Origin: Gaertneriomyces semiglobifer
Lineage: Eukaryota > Chytridiomycota > Chytridiomycetes > Spizellomycetales > Spizellomycetaceae
NCBI GenBank assembly: GCA_025558075.1
Contig: JAHLKF010000005.1
Span: 992,001-1,056,000 of the forward strand
Direction: 5' to 3'
Length of the DNA: 64,000 nucleotides
In this document: piece by piece, positions 23,162 to 34,514 of the stretch
Position numbering within the stretch: the stretch's first letter is position 1
Layout of the letters: every line of letters begins with the position of its first letter
Program-made: the position numbers and the translations under genes
The notes under the pieces: generated by a model
Told to the model about the DNA's origin: nothing
Database searches by the model: none
Seen by the model: only the letters and a program-made list of their open reading frames with translations

Positions 23162-24886
23162 TCAACGAAACATGTTTGCAAGGTCTTTTCTCACTGACCG
23201 AATTGATCGACCGATCTCGGCAGCAGCATCCACACACGGTTGAATGAGAGCGTCGTGTATAGCCCGGCCGATCGCCTTCACAGCAGAGTTAAGCGGTCGA
23301 ATAACGAAATCTCTGAACCATCCAGATACAGTTGAAATGACGGCCCCAATGGCCCTTCCAACGGCTGAGAAAACGGACCAGACAGCTTGTCCGACTGCCG
23401 AAATAACGTTCCACACGCTTCTTGCCACCACCGCAATACCTCGTCCGATACCAGAAAGCGCCCACCAGACCACCTTTCCAATTGTAGAGATAACCAACCA
23501 TATCCGTTTTCCTGTGGCGCTGATGACCCACCAAAGGCCCTTTCCGATGCTCACTACTGCTCGCCACAAGCCAGTTGCAACGAACGCAATGCCATTTCCT
23601 AAGGTCCGTAGCACCCACCAAATGCCTGTCCCAATCGTGGTGAAGACCCATTTGATAGCACGTCCAATACAGATGCAACCTCGCGCTATCAGACCGCCAA
23701 TGGTTCTGCTCAACCACCAGCACCCTTCAAAGACTTGCACTAACAAATTCCACACCGGTCGGCAAATGTAGTTCCAGATAAAGGTCGCAACGGGCACCAA
23801 GACGTGACTCCAGGTCCAAACTACTGGGAATACAAAGACGTAGTAGAAAAAGGGCTGGACGATCTTTGTCCACACGAAAATGGCGCCAACAGCAAAGCCA
23901 ATCGCCATCCACTTGATGAACTTGAAGACTGGCGTAAGTATCCAAACGATGGCGGTGCAGACCTTGCAGCAACCGATCCAGATCCAATGGCACACAGATG
24001 TTATGATCATCCATATCCCTTTACCAATCCAAGCCACTGCAGCCCATAGTGCCTTGCCTACAGTAGACAGCACCCACCAAATTCCTCGAGCCACTTGAGA
24101 TACCACCCACCAGATTCCTTGACCCACCTGGGACACCACCCACCAAATTCCGAGAGCTACGCGGGATATCACCCACCAGATGCCCAGACCCGTCTTAGAT
24201 ATCGCCCACCAAAGTCCTTGAGCCACTTGAGATATCACCCACCATATCCCACTGAGGATACCATACACCAGACGGCACACTGGAAGTAACACATACTCCC
24301 AAATGAATACCGTTACCAAGGAAGCAGCTTTCCAAACCAATTTTGCTGCTTTTTCGAGGCATTCCCAAAGAAATAGCGGGAGCAGATAGAACAGAGCGTA
24401 AAAGGGGAACACAGGCACTAGTAGGATCTTGACCAGTAGACTCTTTGGTTTCGGCGGGTAATATGAAGGAGCGCCATTGGCGGCATGCTCGTCTGCAAGC
24501 GGTGATGGAGACGCTGTAGCCACTTGATAGGTCGGTAATACATGTTTCTGCTTCCCCGCGGATGTGGTGGAAACAGCCAGCTCATAAACGAGGGCATCGC
24601 TGGATTCGATAACCAACGCTTCTGTCTGCCAAATGGAGGCCACTGCGCTTGAACATGGTGGGTGCTGCGCTTCGGTAGAGTCCACACGAATCTCTACCAC
24701 CTCGTCGTCGGCAGCGGCTTTAGACGTGCTAGACTCGCAAGACGCAATATTATTAGGGCTGTACGGAGGGGCAGCCCCGGATGGAGCTGATTGGTCGTCG
24801 ACATCAATCACAACAGCGTCGTCGTTTTCAACAACCTCCAGACACTCGTGGCTTTCCCGGGCAGCCTTGTCATCCGAGTCGTCCAT
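23162..24886 (-). CDS. Trp-rich hendecad-repeat membrane-associated protein, unknown
   Basis: A single exon of 574 residues starts at ATG 24886. Residues 1-147 are acidic and probably disordered. A hydrophobic stretch from about 149 (LLVKILLVPVFPFYALFYLL) is probably a membrane helix. From residue 213 there are near-perfect 11-residue repeats: GIWWVISQVAQ, GLWWAISKTGL, GIWWVISRVAL, GIWWVVSQVGQ, GIWWVVSQVAR, GIWWVLSTVGK, and degenerate units to about 330. A second block (410-522) has GIWWVLRTLGN, GLWRAVVSIGK, GLWWVISATGK, RIWLVISTIGK, VVWWALSGIGR, SVWNVISAVGQ and AVWSVFSAVGR, with two 7-residue insertions (GIAFVAT, GIAVVAR). The tail is amphipathic and basic. Eleven-residue periodicity is known from lipid-binding helices (perilipins, synucleins, apolipoproteins); paired Trp in each unit is not typical of those. 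I recognise no family. Confidence 0.75.
   Translation of the reverse strand: MDDSDDKAARESHECLEVVENDDAVVIDVDDQSAPSGAAPPYSPNNIASCESSTSKAAADDEVVEIRVDSTEAQHPPCSSAVASIWQTEALVIESSDALVYELAVSTTSAGKQKHVLPTYQVATASPSPLADEHAANGAPSYYPPKPKSLLVKILLVPVFPFYALFYLLPLFLWECLEKAAKLVWKAASLVTVFIWEYVLLPVCRLVYGILSGIWWVISQVAQGLWWAISKTGLGIWWVISRVALGIWWVVSQVGQGIWWVVSQVARGIWWVLSTVGKALWAAVAWIGKGIWMIITSVCHWIWIGCCKVCTAIVWILTPVFKFIKWMAIGFAVGAIFVWTKIVQPFFYYVFVFPVVWTWSHVLVPVATFIWNYICRPVWNLLVQVFEGCWWLSRTIGGLIARGCICIGRAIKWVFTTIGTGIWWVLRTLGNGIAFVATGLWRAVVSIGKGLWWVISATGKRIWLVISTIGKVVWWALSGIGRGIAVVARSVWNVISAVGQAVWSVFSAVGRAIGAVISTVSGWFRDFVIRPLNSAVKAIGRAIHDALIQPCVDAAAEIGRSIRSVRKDLANMFR
23321..23659 (-). repeat. Coding 33-bp repeat array, block B
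   Basis: This is the DNA behind residues 410-522 of the Trp-rich protein: about ten degenerate 33-bp units with two 21-bp interruptions. Confidence 0.75.
23987..24250 (-). repeat. Coding 33-bp repeat array, block A
   Basis: Eight consecutive 33-bp units encode residues 213-300. Units one to six are close to each other in DNA as well as protein (for example repeated CACCCACCA on the plus strand), pointing to recent tandem duplication. Confidence 0.85.
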
Positions 24887-26241
24887 TCCTAGTCATCAAG
24901 AAGAAGCAACAAAAGGGGGTGTTGCCCTCACAGTTGTCCTCATATTCCGGAGGTCCCGTCAGGCCCAGCCTTGCCTGCGAACCCGTTCATTAACAAAGTG
25001 TTCTAAAAATAAACAATGTCACAAGTACCGGCGGTGAGCGTGTCGCGTTTGCGTTCGACGGTTCGGAGCTGCGATCGGTTGCCTCAAAGAACTCCTTTTT
25101 ATTTTATGGTGAGGGAAATAGGATTTCAACAACAACCAACAACAACACCACCATTGCCCTTTTTATGATTCTGAACGATGGTGGCTTCAACATGGAACCA
25201 ACCCACGGAGCCGGCTATTTAACGGAGCTGGGGCTGAGCAACTCAGATCGCTTGTCGCCGCGAGGGCTTTGCGTCCGTCAAAAGAAGAATAGAACACCTC
25301 CAGATCCATGTCCCTTGGGCACTAGGATCGACTGGCCGTTGCGTTTTCGGCTTCCTTTTTATCTCTACACACCACAAAGCCTCGACCTTCCGTTGACTGC
25401 CTTTCGTTTGCGAAAAGCGGGTCGTGCGGAACAACAACAAAAATTAAAGCAAAACCCTGCGGCAATCGGAGCATTAGATTAGATAACAAAAGCCCCATGG
25501 AGAAGCTTTTTGACAGGGTTTTTGGTTTGGTAACAGGCTGAGCACAGGTGGTAGCATCCGCCTCGTGTTTACCTAAGAAGAAGGCTTTGATTCTCATCCG
25601 AGCCATGTTACAAGCCTCCTGTCACTTTCACATTTACTCATGTCCTTCACAATTATGAACTTACTCATGCAAACCCGTGTGTGTTATTCTCAGGGACAAT
25701 AATCAGCAGGAGAGAGCCACATGGACGGCATGATGTCAACTTTTTGAGCTGTCGTTGTGATAGCCTGCCTATAACGGTGCTTCCTCCCATCATCCGTTGG
25801 ACAGCGCGGGAACGCAAACTGCTCGATAAAACAAACCTTTGCGCTGTTGAAGCGGGGCGACGTAATACGTATCATCATCTTTCTGGAATGGCGCTTCCCA
25901 AAGCAAAAGCTCCGATCGAAAAGCGCTATGCGCAACTCACTGGCCTGCCTGTATCTCAGTGTTGTGAATTGGGAGAGAGGCTCGGCCGGCGAATTCATGC
26001 TCGCACCCAAAAGTTTCTCAACATTTTTTGTTCACAACAAGCATTGCAAGAGCAAGAAGAAAGTCCATGCAAGAAGCTAGGACTTTTTACCGGACGGAAT
26101 GGATCACCCAGGACGGCGGTGGGCATGTTTGTCGTGCTTATGTAGACGACTCGTAGCTGCTGACCTACTGCTCCCTATGCCTAGCGGTTCTTGGCATGCC
26201 ATCTCCTTGTTACCTTGATCAACAAGCTGGCGTTAACGTCA
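24887..26241. other. Divergent intergenic region, 1355 bp
   Basis: This is the promoter region between the Trp-repeat gene (-) and the histidine kinase (+). It has an AAC-rich tract (25127-25151). An open frame at 25681-26145 (+) has no recognisable domain and I leave it uncalled. An upstream kinase exon cannot be excluded. Confidence 0.5.
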
Positions 26242-29200
26242 ATGGCCATGTTCACCGAAACCGGCACCATGTTCATCGGCGGGCGCGAACCGCATCCACT
26301 CCATCCGCTCGCTGACTTCTACCGGCCCCTCCCATCGCACTTTCCAGCGTTCACACACTTCCCCATACACGTCGCCCTGTTACTTTCGATGTTAATCGTC
26401 CTGCGAACAGGCTGGTTCCGGGTAGACAGCCTAGCGGTTGCATTCATTGGCTATTGCGTTATAAGCACCAGTGAACTCGCCTACTATCGCGCGCATTTCT
26501 GGATTGTATCAAATCACATGCTGCTTACCACTGTTACTGCTGCGGTTTTGATTCCAGCCTGTCCAAAGCTTACGTTGCTTGTCGGCTGGATTCTCGCCTT
26601 TATTGGAGTGATATCGTTCAGACGGTCGATTGGACGTGTTCCACCGGTTCTGACGAATTGGCAGACGATGTGGATGTTCAACGATATCCTGTCCATGGCG
26701 TACACCTTCTGGGCCGCATGCACGACGTGTGCCGAACGAAACATTACCCGCGAAAGACTCAGAAGCGCGGTTTGGGCGCGAGATACATTCATCAGCAATA
26801 TCTCCCATGAGCTGCGAACGCCGTTACACGGAATAATGGGATCCGCCGATCTGATACGCAGCGAGCCACTCACAGCGACACAACTCGAATTTCTGACGTC
26901 GATACAAACCTGCGCTTCGCATCTCGAGTACATCATGTCTGGTATCATGCAGATCGGTAAAATGGAAGTAGGCCAATACCCTCCCATAAGAAATGATGTC
27001 TTCTCACCGGCAGCGTTACTGGAAGACATCGCCACCACGATGGCGCTCTCTGCGGAAAAGAATGGGGTGCTCCTGGAAATCAAAGTCCAGCCAAGCGTAG
27101 GATGGTGGGAGGTGGAAGGCGACGTTGGCAAGATGGCACAGATATTGTTAAACCTCGGCGGAAACGCGATTAAATTTACGGGTAACCACTGGCGCAACAA
27201 AGAAAAGCGTGGTGGGAAAGTCCTCATTGAGCTCCTGGATGGAGACAAAGCTATGGATGTTATTGCTAAAAGGTGCAGAGACTGTGGCATCGCCATTGAA
27301 GATTGCGTAGAGGACCGTTCCAATGGATTTCTGGGACGCGATCTCGTCCGTGTGGACGAAATGTGCGAGATATGTTCTCAAAAGCGCTTATCACCCGGCA
27401 AAGCGAGTATAGTAAAAATGGAGAAGCAGCGAGAATCAAACGGCAGGCCATCTCGCACTATCCTGTACCGCATTCATGACAACGGCCCTGGGATAGCGGA
27501 GGACTTTATTCCGTGCCTATTCCGACCATTCAGCATGGAAACCGACGTCATGGCGAAAGAAACTGGAATGGGCCTGGGCCTTGCCATTTCCAAGGGGCTT
27601 GCTCGACGTATGGGCGGCGATGTCCATGTTCAAAGCAAAGTTGGTGTTGGCAGCACATTCGACATTCTGGTCCGCGTACGTGGTGGAGAGCAGCCTGCGT
27701 CTGCGAATTGTCCAAAGCGGTGGCTTGGCACGGGACGCCATCTTACGTGCCTTGGTAGTAAGGGAAAGCTTCTGTCAATGGTGGAACAGTATGCACAGGC
27801 GATGGGATTTCAAGTCGGTTGGGTGGACGGTAAGGAGGTTGCAAGCGTCGGCGGTTCTGTTTCCCAACATGGAAGCACCCCTGCAGCCAAGCTGCCGCCG
27901 TTCCCACGTACGGATGTGATTGTCGTGGATTCCAACCTTGCACTCCTTCTCCGCTTGATGACGAGCACTCCACGCCCCTGCTCGCGTATCTTGTATTTGG
28001 CACCCAGTCAGCAATTTCGCTCCGCGCTTGACCTCGTGAGTCGGACCCTTCGCCGACCACATCAGTTCGGACAACGTAGTAAAGCTCCTTACCGCTGGAA
28101 GAAGGGAGAGTTACAGGTCGAGGTGCGCGCAAAGCCCGCTGGTGCAGTGAAAGTCTGGGAAGGTCTCTGGGAATTGTTTGCGTCCGAGGACTGGGCGAAG
28201 CTTCCAGTATTCTTCCGCGAGAAGCACTATAAGCTTTACGGAGTGGAACGGGATAAAAATGGCAAGTTGATTGATAAGACACGCAGCGATGGGGTTGATG
28301 GCAAAGATAGTTCGTGTGAGGGAGACTTGTCGTCGGCATGCGTCAGTGCAGATGACAAGGTTGCCTCGCAGAGCAAGCACTCCGAATTTACGTGTCGGCC
28401 GACACCAGCATGTACGAAATTGAAGCGACGCGGCTCGGGCGCGCGCATTCGCTCTAAGGTTGACAAGGATGCTCCCATGTCTACCTTACTATTAAACGAC
28501 CTTAAAGGCCAAACGAAGAGCGCATCTGAAAGCACCTCGTCGGAAACGGAACCTTCTAGCCAGGGTATACCATCTTACGCTGGGGATCATTACAATTTGG
28601 ATGACTTGCGAGCGTTGAACAAAAAGAAGATTGGCCTAACCTGCAAACAAAGGGAACTGTCGCATCATAGGAAGTTGCACAAGAGCAGTTCTAGTGGGAC
28701 GTTGGATATGTCGGCTATGAAACGGCCACGCGCGAACCTGACACCTCCCGATGATCAGTTATATACTGTCCCGCCACCGGCAGATGCGCCGTTGGGACGT
28801 GATGAAGGATCGGACCGTGATCCTATGACCCGTTGCAAGCGTACCACTACTCGGTCTCGAACCTGTTCACCGACGCGGAAGTTGATTGTTGAACCTCCCT
28901 CAATACATCCAGAAGATATGTTCCCAATAACGATGCCACTCACGCCACCGTCAGAATTGGCATCGTTCATTCCGGAGGACGTACCGAAAATTCCAAAGAA
29001 ATATCTGATCGTTGAAGACAATATTCTTAATCAACGCATCTTGTCCACGTTCCTGAAGAAGCGAGGTTTTGACCATGACATTGCAAACAATGGTCAAGAA
29101 GCGGTGGATATGTGGATATTGGAGAAGAAGCGCTCTGGCGGATACTGTACAATTTTTATGGATATCCAGGTACGGCAAACATCTTATTTCGAGTGTTGTG

Positions 29201-29440
29201 GGTCATACACGATTATAATACATTTGTTCGTAGATGCCCGTTAAGTCAGGGATGACTGCAACAAGTGAGATTCGAGAATTGGAGCGAAAAAGGAAGGGTG
29301 AAAAAGAGGCGCCCACACTCATCGTAGCAATGACAGGGCTTTCAACTGCCCAAGATAAGGAAGACGCCATGGCGGCTGGTATGGATGCTTTCATCACCAA
29401 GCCTGTCCGTCTCAAGGATCTGGAACAGTGGTTGAGTTAG
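26242..29440 (+). CDS. Membrane hybrid histidine kinase with receiver domain
   Basis: Exons 26242-29169 and 29234-29440 (64-nt intron) give 1044 residues. The N-terminus has four or five predicted membrane helices (about 43-126 and near 150). The dimerisation box FISNISHELRTPLHG places the phospho-accepting His near residue 189. The ATPase domain has N box LNLGGNAIKFTG, G1 DNGPGIAE, F box LFRPFSM and G2 GMGLGLAISKGL. A long variable region (about 430-925) follows. The C-terminal receiver (KKYLIVEDNILNQRIL; FMDIQMPVKSGM; AMTG; ITKPV) carries the acceptor Asp near 974; the intron falls two codons after it. This is a fungal-type phosphorelay sensor; the signal is unknown. The ATG at 26242 opens the frame after an in-frame region lacking an earlier ATG. 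Confidence 0.92.
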
Positions 29441-29773
29441 CGTTCTGAAGCAGTGGTTTTATCAAAATTTTTGGTTGTGGAATTGTTTTTTATGTAGTCC
29501 CAATAGACTCTCGCTTTCCATGTTCAAATTCACGCAGGTCAGGTCAGGAACTTGACAGGACGCGTATATGGTCAACATCCACTGAATTTGACAGTGTTTC
29601 TCAGGTATTTCCATAAACCGCACGTATCTACGGTTTTCATCTGTAGATCAACAACTCTTTGCAAGGTTGCATATATCTGAGCAAACGTATATAGATTTCT
29701 AGGGACTGCGTAGAGTTTCCCAGCAAAGGAGCGGTTTTTCCCACAGGCATCGCGTGGACGTCAGAGCTTGAAC
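29441..29773. other. Intergenic region, 333 bp
   Basis: This lies between the kinase stop and the RRM-like gene. I see no gene; it is AT-rich in parts (29580-29710) and probably contains the promoter of the next gene. Confidence 0.5.
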
Positions 29774-31691
29774 ATGGGTAGTGAACCCAACGGCCGTAAA
29801 CTGAACATCAAACCACCGCTTCCCGATGGCTTCAACGAAGCAAACCTGCTCAAGTTATTAGAGACTTGTCCCGGATTCCAAGATATCTTCTTCTACCCAA
29901 ATGTCAGTAAATGGTTACATGGTGTGATGTCAAAGCCGTCAAACCTAAATCGGCTTGCATGTAGTTCTACCTTTTGCGATTCGCAAACACTCGGAATGCA
30001 GCTGATGCTCTGAAGGTTCTGCGGGAGAAAGCGCCTCGACAGTTAGCTGTCTCTTGGGACAATTGGGTGGGTAAGCCAGACCCCCAAAATGGACCGTAAG
30101 TACTGCCTAAGACAAAGCATTGCAAACTTGGCTGTTCACACGGTTGGTCAGGTATCCCGAGGCGTCGGTCGAAAATGAGTCGAACTTCTTATTCGTACCG
30201 CGAACCTTCTTGAAGACAAATACCCTGGTCGCTCTTGTGGCCCTGGCGAAGGGTAATCCCCAATGGAGTAGTCTCACGCGCGGCATAGTCTTCCGGTTCA
30301 AGGACACTCGGGATGCTTGGAGTGCTCTTGATCTACTTACTAGCAAAACAAATATTCATCCCTACTTCGCTGATAAGCATGGGAATCCCACCTTCATGGA
30401 CGATTTCGACACTTCGGACGATTTGGTGAACGATCCATCTTGTGTGCTTATCTCGCCATATGGAGGCGAGATTCAAGTATTGATGACAATGCTGCATTCA
30501 CTCCCAGGCTTTCAACGTGTGTACTTTGAAGAGACGGATTGCTTCGCAACGTTTTCGGCACCTAAATATGCGCGCTATGCCATGCATTACGTCCAGCAGA
30601 ACACCAGGGTTAAAACTCTCATGAGTAGTCTGCCCTTGTTTCCAAAGCTGGAGTCTGCCCTGACGGCGGATGCTGACGGACCTAAAAGGGAACGTATTGT
30701 GGTTGATGCAGGGTACGCTGGAAAGCTCAACTCACGCAGAAGCAGGAAGGTTTACGCGGCCTGGTTGCACGCTTATCACGGCTTCGTGGATGTTCTGTAT
30801 ATTCTATCCGAACGATACGTGGTCGCTAAATTTGACACACCTGAGAACGCGACAATAGCGTTGCACGATATTAGGAATACGACCAATTTCAACGTCAATT
30901 ACAATGGCATGTTTAAGCATCCCCAGTATCCCATCAGCAAGGATGCAGACTACGTGGTGCAACCCACGCTGAAAATCACACCAGCTAAGCTCGCTAAGGA
31001 TCTGGCGGCAGTTTTCAGTGGCTGTATGAAAATCGCGCCAGTGGACGATGGCATCCTCATTACTTTCAACAATGAAACGGACATGACACTGGCTGTTACC
31101 GCTTTAAACACCGCCAAGGCGTTGCGCAACCTGCCCAAGGTAGAAATGGAAATCGCGGACAAATTCTTGGAGGATGGGGAAATCGAAGACTACGTTATTG
31201 TTGATCGCGCTGAGGATCAAAATGATGTCAAAGAGATACATGCAGCAGCGAAAATGGATTCATTTGTTGAGCGCTGTGCCTCGCTTAAAGCTGGTGCGAG
31301 TGAACAGATTATGACCTCGGACCCTGTAGCTGCGGAGTTCGATGATACGGCGTCAACCTTGAAACCCTCGGTTGGGCAACCTGAGCCATTGGCTACCGAG
31401 AAACACATTATGACTGACGAGAAGGTGCTGCAGGGTACAAAGTCTGATGGAGATATTGATGCCGAAATTGCAGCTCTCCAATCGCAAATTGCAGAGCTGA
31501 ACCTCCGCAAAAGGTCTCATTTTATTGACAACGCCAATTTCTGGATCAACCCCGGTGGAACTCCTCGTAGCCATGGTAGGGCTGCGCAAGGGACAGAATC
31601 CGTCCAGGCCCATTTTCCAACAGCCGCCGAAAGCGCTGCACCGTCTCTCAGCACCGTCGAGGCTTCCTTGCTGATTGAGAAGGCTCTCTGA
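29774..31691 (+). CDS. Protein with about five degenerate RRM-like domains
   Basis: Exons 29774-29902, 29965-30095 and 30152-31691 (introns 62 and 56 nt) give 599 residues. At least five segments share the RRM beta2-beta3-alpha2 pattern: GFQDIFFYPNFYLLRFANTR, then RGIVFRFKDTRDAWSALDLL, then GFQRVYFEETDCFATFSAPK, then GFVDVLYILSERYVVAKFDT, then GCMKIAPVDDGILITFNNET. Classical RNP1 and RNP2 aromatic signatures are weak, so RNA binding is likely but unproven. A short coiled coil (DAEIAALQSQIAELNLRKR) lies near the C-terminus. I do not recognise an orthologue. The KH gene follows on the same strand 332 bp downstream. Confidence 0.65.
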
Positions 31692-32023
31692 ACTAAAGAA
31701 AGAAGCACAGGACATCCGGCGACGCACATGAAATGCTTCACGCGTAAGACGACATGCGGCGATTACCTAATCCTTTTGACATAATCAGCGTGCCTTCCGC
31801 TTGTCGCTTTCGTTTCAAGATCAACTTTAACACAGTGGTATTGTCTTTTAATTGTGTACAAGTACATAGGAAGGCGCAAAACGAACTGCCAGGTGATATT
31901 AAGGGCTGTCATCCTTGATTTTTGTCGGACACAGCGCCTTGAAAAACCGGGGTTGGAATATGTGAAGCGTTTGCCGTTTTCAACTTGACCGCTCTCAATT
32001 GTACGTATCGCTCCAGAGAAGCC
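31692..32023. other. Intergenic region, 332 bp
   Basis: This lies between two plus-strand RNA-binding genes. I see no additional gene. Confidence 0.5.
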
Positions 32024-32704
32024 ATGGCCTCTGGTAGAACCCAGAACAAAGCAAGATCCGCTCCAGATGTGGGAGGATCGAATGCGGCGCTTGCCGACCA
32101 TAGTTCGAAAGCACTGCTTAATTTGATCCATCCACCAGTACACGCAACTATACCGGCTTCTTTCATAACAAATGTTGGTGTAGTGATTGGCACCAAAGGT
32201 CGGGACATCAGATTTATACAACAAGCCAGCCAATGCCAGGTCACTATCAGACCCGACAGCAGTATCTTTATTCGGGGCGAAACAGAAGCGGGTGTTCTCA
32301 TCGCGAAGCAACTTGTGAATTCCGCTATGAACACAGGCTTCATGTTCCTGCATATCCATCAGCACCACTTTGTTAAAAAGGAGGACATCATTGGCAAAAT
32401 TGAGAACACCACCCGCACACGAATCACATTTTACGACTGCGTCAATGAACCAGGAGGTGATGACAAATGGATTCGCATCGCTATCACCTCTGAAGGCAGA
32501 GGAGGCGACATTCCAAAAGCTCGTGATTTGGTCCAAGAGTGTATCCACGGCATTCACACCCCGGCAAAATTGGCAAGGAAAGCCAAAATTCGTAAGGACA
32601 GGTCTCAATTGGCCCACGACGTTGAGCATTTGAATGCTCGAAAATCGTACTGGGATAATGTGGACTCCGTACAGGTGGGAAGGGATATAGTGCTACTCGT
32701 CTGA
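32024..32704 (+). CDS. Single KH-domain RNA-binding protein
   Basis: A single exon of 226 residues starts at ATG 32024 (MASGRTQNK). The segment HATIPASFITNVGVVIGTKG then RDIRFIQQASQCQVTI is a KH type I core with the GxxG loop GTKG. A second, weaker alpha/beta unit follows (FVKKEDIIGKIENTTRTRIT). The C-terminus is basic and helical. No orthologue is obvious; a role in mRNA binding is inferred from the fold. Confidence 0.75.
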   Translation: MASGRTQNKARSAPDVGGSNAALADHSSKALLNLIHPPVHATIPASFITNVGVVIGTKGRDIRFIQQASQCQVTIRPDSSIFIRGETEAGVLIAKQLVNSAMNTGFMFLHIHQHHFVKKEDIIGKIENTTRTRITFYDCVNEPGGDDKWIRIAITSEGRGGDIPKARDLVQECIHGIHTPAKLARKAKIRKDRSQLAHDVEHLNARKSYWDNVDSVQVGRDIVLLV

Positions 32705-33355
32705 TAGTGCGTGAAGACTTCCCTACGTAGTTCTAGATTCCTGTATATATGTATTTGACAGCGTTCACGAAGAAAATATCGGGAATGAATGTGGGATCAA
32801 GATGTTGTACTTGTTTCGCCGTTCTCACCTCCTCCGGAACGCGCTGCGGTTTGAAGAAGTCATCTGGGTTCTGCCCGGAAATTCGTAGTCAAAAGCAAGT
32901 TCAACTGGCTGAAAGCGGAATTGAGTTCAACTCACCGAGTGTTCTTTGCGGATTCTTTTGAAATCGAGCGTTCTGATTTTTCCCACCTTGCCTCCCAATG
33001 TTCCTTTCCCATCTTCTTGACCCGGGCCCACTGTGCGTCTGTCACGTCGACATCCCCAAGAACATAAAGCTGAACTGACAGGCTTGACCGATAAGAAACT
33101 GTTACATTTACAGAGACTGTTTCCCGACATAAATTTTAATGCAAATCCGTTAATTTAGAACTGTTGCGCATTGTTGAGGCCTTAGAGGAGCTGGATTTTA
33201 ATGGTGTCGGGTCTTGGCCACAGCTACCAAGATAGTGCAAAAGTTGCCAGGGCCGATCCCATGCTGTAGAACGACACGATGTGTACACTGTATTAAATGA
33301 TCGCATTGACCTATGAACTTTCAAATTGCTCTTATATGCTACATATGATGCTTAA
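32705..33355. other. Intergenic region, 651 bp
   Basis: This lies between convergent genes (KH protein and COX9). Short frames on both strands show no domain. Nothing recognised. Confidence 0.5.
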
Positions 33356-33657
33356 TCAGATCCCCTCGGCTTTAATTACGGCTTCAAGCTGAGTCGGTCC
33401 CGAGCGCCCATACAAGCGCTGCATTTCGTGTCGTACTTGAGCATCGGAGTCTTTCCAATTCTTCATGTCGCGCATGTGGATTCCGTACCAGAACCAGTAC
33501 CTAATGAAAAAGAGTTCTCAAGGTGTGCGATAAGAGCATCAGAGGTAGCAACAGTTTACCCAATGCCTAAGCCCAGCGAAACAGAGCCAACTATATCCCT
33601 GATGACACGGCGACGAAAGCGACCGGTGATCGGCGCAATGGCAGATGCCGCATACAT
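33356..33657 (-). CDS. COX9: Cytochrome c oxidase subunit COX9 (VIIa/COX6C family)
   Basis: This is a small nuclear-encoded subunit of respiratory complex IV with one membrane helix. Exons 33657-33560 and 33500-33356 (59-nt intron, GG|G junction) give 80 residues. The sequence MYAASAIAPITGRFRRRVIR and GSVSLGLGIGYWFWYGIHMR matches the yeast Cox9 pattern: API-TG, basic stretch, one membrane helix, then the aromatic WFWYG turn. The start at 33657 is supported by homology to the short Cox9 N-terminus. A motif shared with QCR10 lies about 220 bp upstream. Confidence 0.85.
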
Positions 33658-34514
33658 GATAATAGACGTACGCAGACTTGAAGATAGATCAAATGAGATA
33701 AGAAGAGACACAGAACAGATGTTTAATATAATGTAAGGGGGAGCGTCCGCAGCAAAATGTTGAATGCTTTTTCTCACTGGCATTTTCTCACTGCGAATTG
33801 ACAGCACGCGCATACGGCACAGTCATAAAGCGCATTACATAAGCGGGGGAAGAATGGGTAAATGCGATGTCATGCAACCCTAACCCCAGCGTGTCTCAGC
33901 GGACTCGATTCAAAGAAAGCGAAAGCGTGTGCGTTTGAAGAAGTATAAGGCGCATTGCGTAGGTCGGACGTTTGCGTTGGCGGCGGGGAGTGAATCAAGC
34001 AACGAGTGTAATACCCTCAAAGAGGAGGTTGGTTAGTTACCCTTTGAAGGTTTAAACGTGCACGCGGCGGCGGAGCTGGTTCAGTCGTGGATCAGCATCA
34101 GAAGCGAGGCGGGACGTGCGTGGTTGCGTTGTCTCATTTCCCGAAGTCCGTCCGAAAGTTCCGGTCGGCCAGTGAGCCCGAAAACAGTAAAAAAGGAGGG
34201 CACCTTGTGTGAATTCCAACTGTTCACCACCACCTCACAGAACGAACGTGTGTGCGTGTGTGTGTCTTGTTCTTTCAGGCAACTCTTGGGCACCCACCAC
34301 CAGTGCGTCTTTTTTCTTTGCAGTTCCGCCAGGTGCGGATCGACCGTTGTCTACTGCAAGTGCCTTGCACGGAAGGCGACTTAGAATACTAGAGTTGAGA
34401 GAAGGACAGTCTACACAGTAGAGACTTAGAACAACACAGACCACACGGCGTGCATTCGGCGACACACTTATTGAAGAGGCTGGGACTTTTAACAGTAAGA
34501 GAGGCAACGGAAGA
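33658..34514. other. Divergent intergenic region, 857 bp
   Basis: This holds the COX9 promoter (with the 14-bp motif at 33876-33889) and the leader of the PAQR gene. A GT-rich stretch (gtgtgcgtgtgtgtgt) lies at about 34248-34265. Several upstream ATG frames precede the PAQR start. Confidence 0.5.
33876..33889 (+). promoter_or_regulatory. Motif AACCCTAACCCCAG upstream of COX9
   Basis: This 14-base word is identical to the one at 36063-36076 upstream of QCR10. Relative to COX9 it is in reverse orientation, about 220 bp from the ATG. It resembles the telo-box element of some eukaryotic promoters; a role is inferred. Confidence 0.5.

Noticed and set aside
23244..23771. Plus-strand frame opposite the Trp-repeat gene (175 codons)
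   Set aside because: Shadow of the repeat; composition (Pro/Thr/His) is what the reverse complement of Trp and Gly codons gives.
25681..26145. Plus-strand frame of 154 codons upstream of the histidine kinase
   Set aside because: No recognisable domain, start is not ATG, and the region is better explained as a promoter and leader.
29170..29233. Frame of the histidine kinase continuing through 29170-29233 to a stop
   Set aside because: Reading through breaks the receiver domain just after FMDIQ; removal of the 64-nt intron restores MPVKSG.
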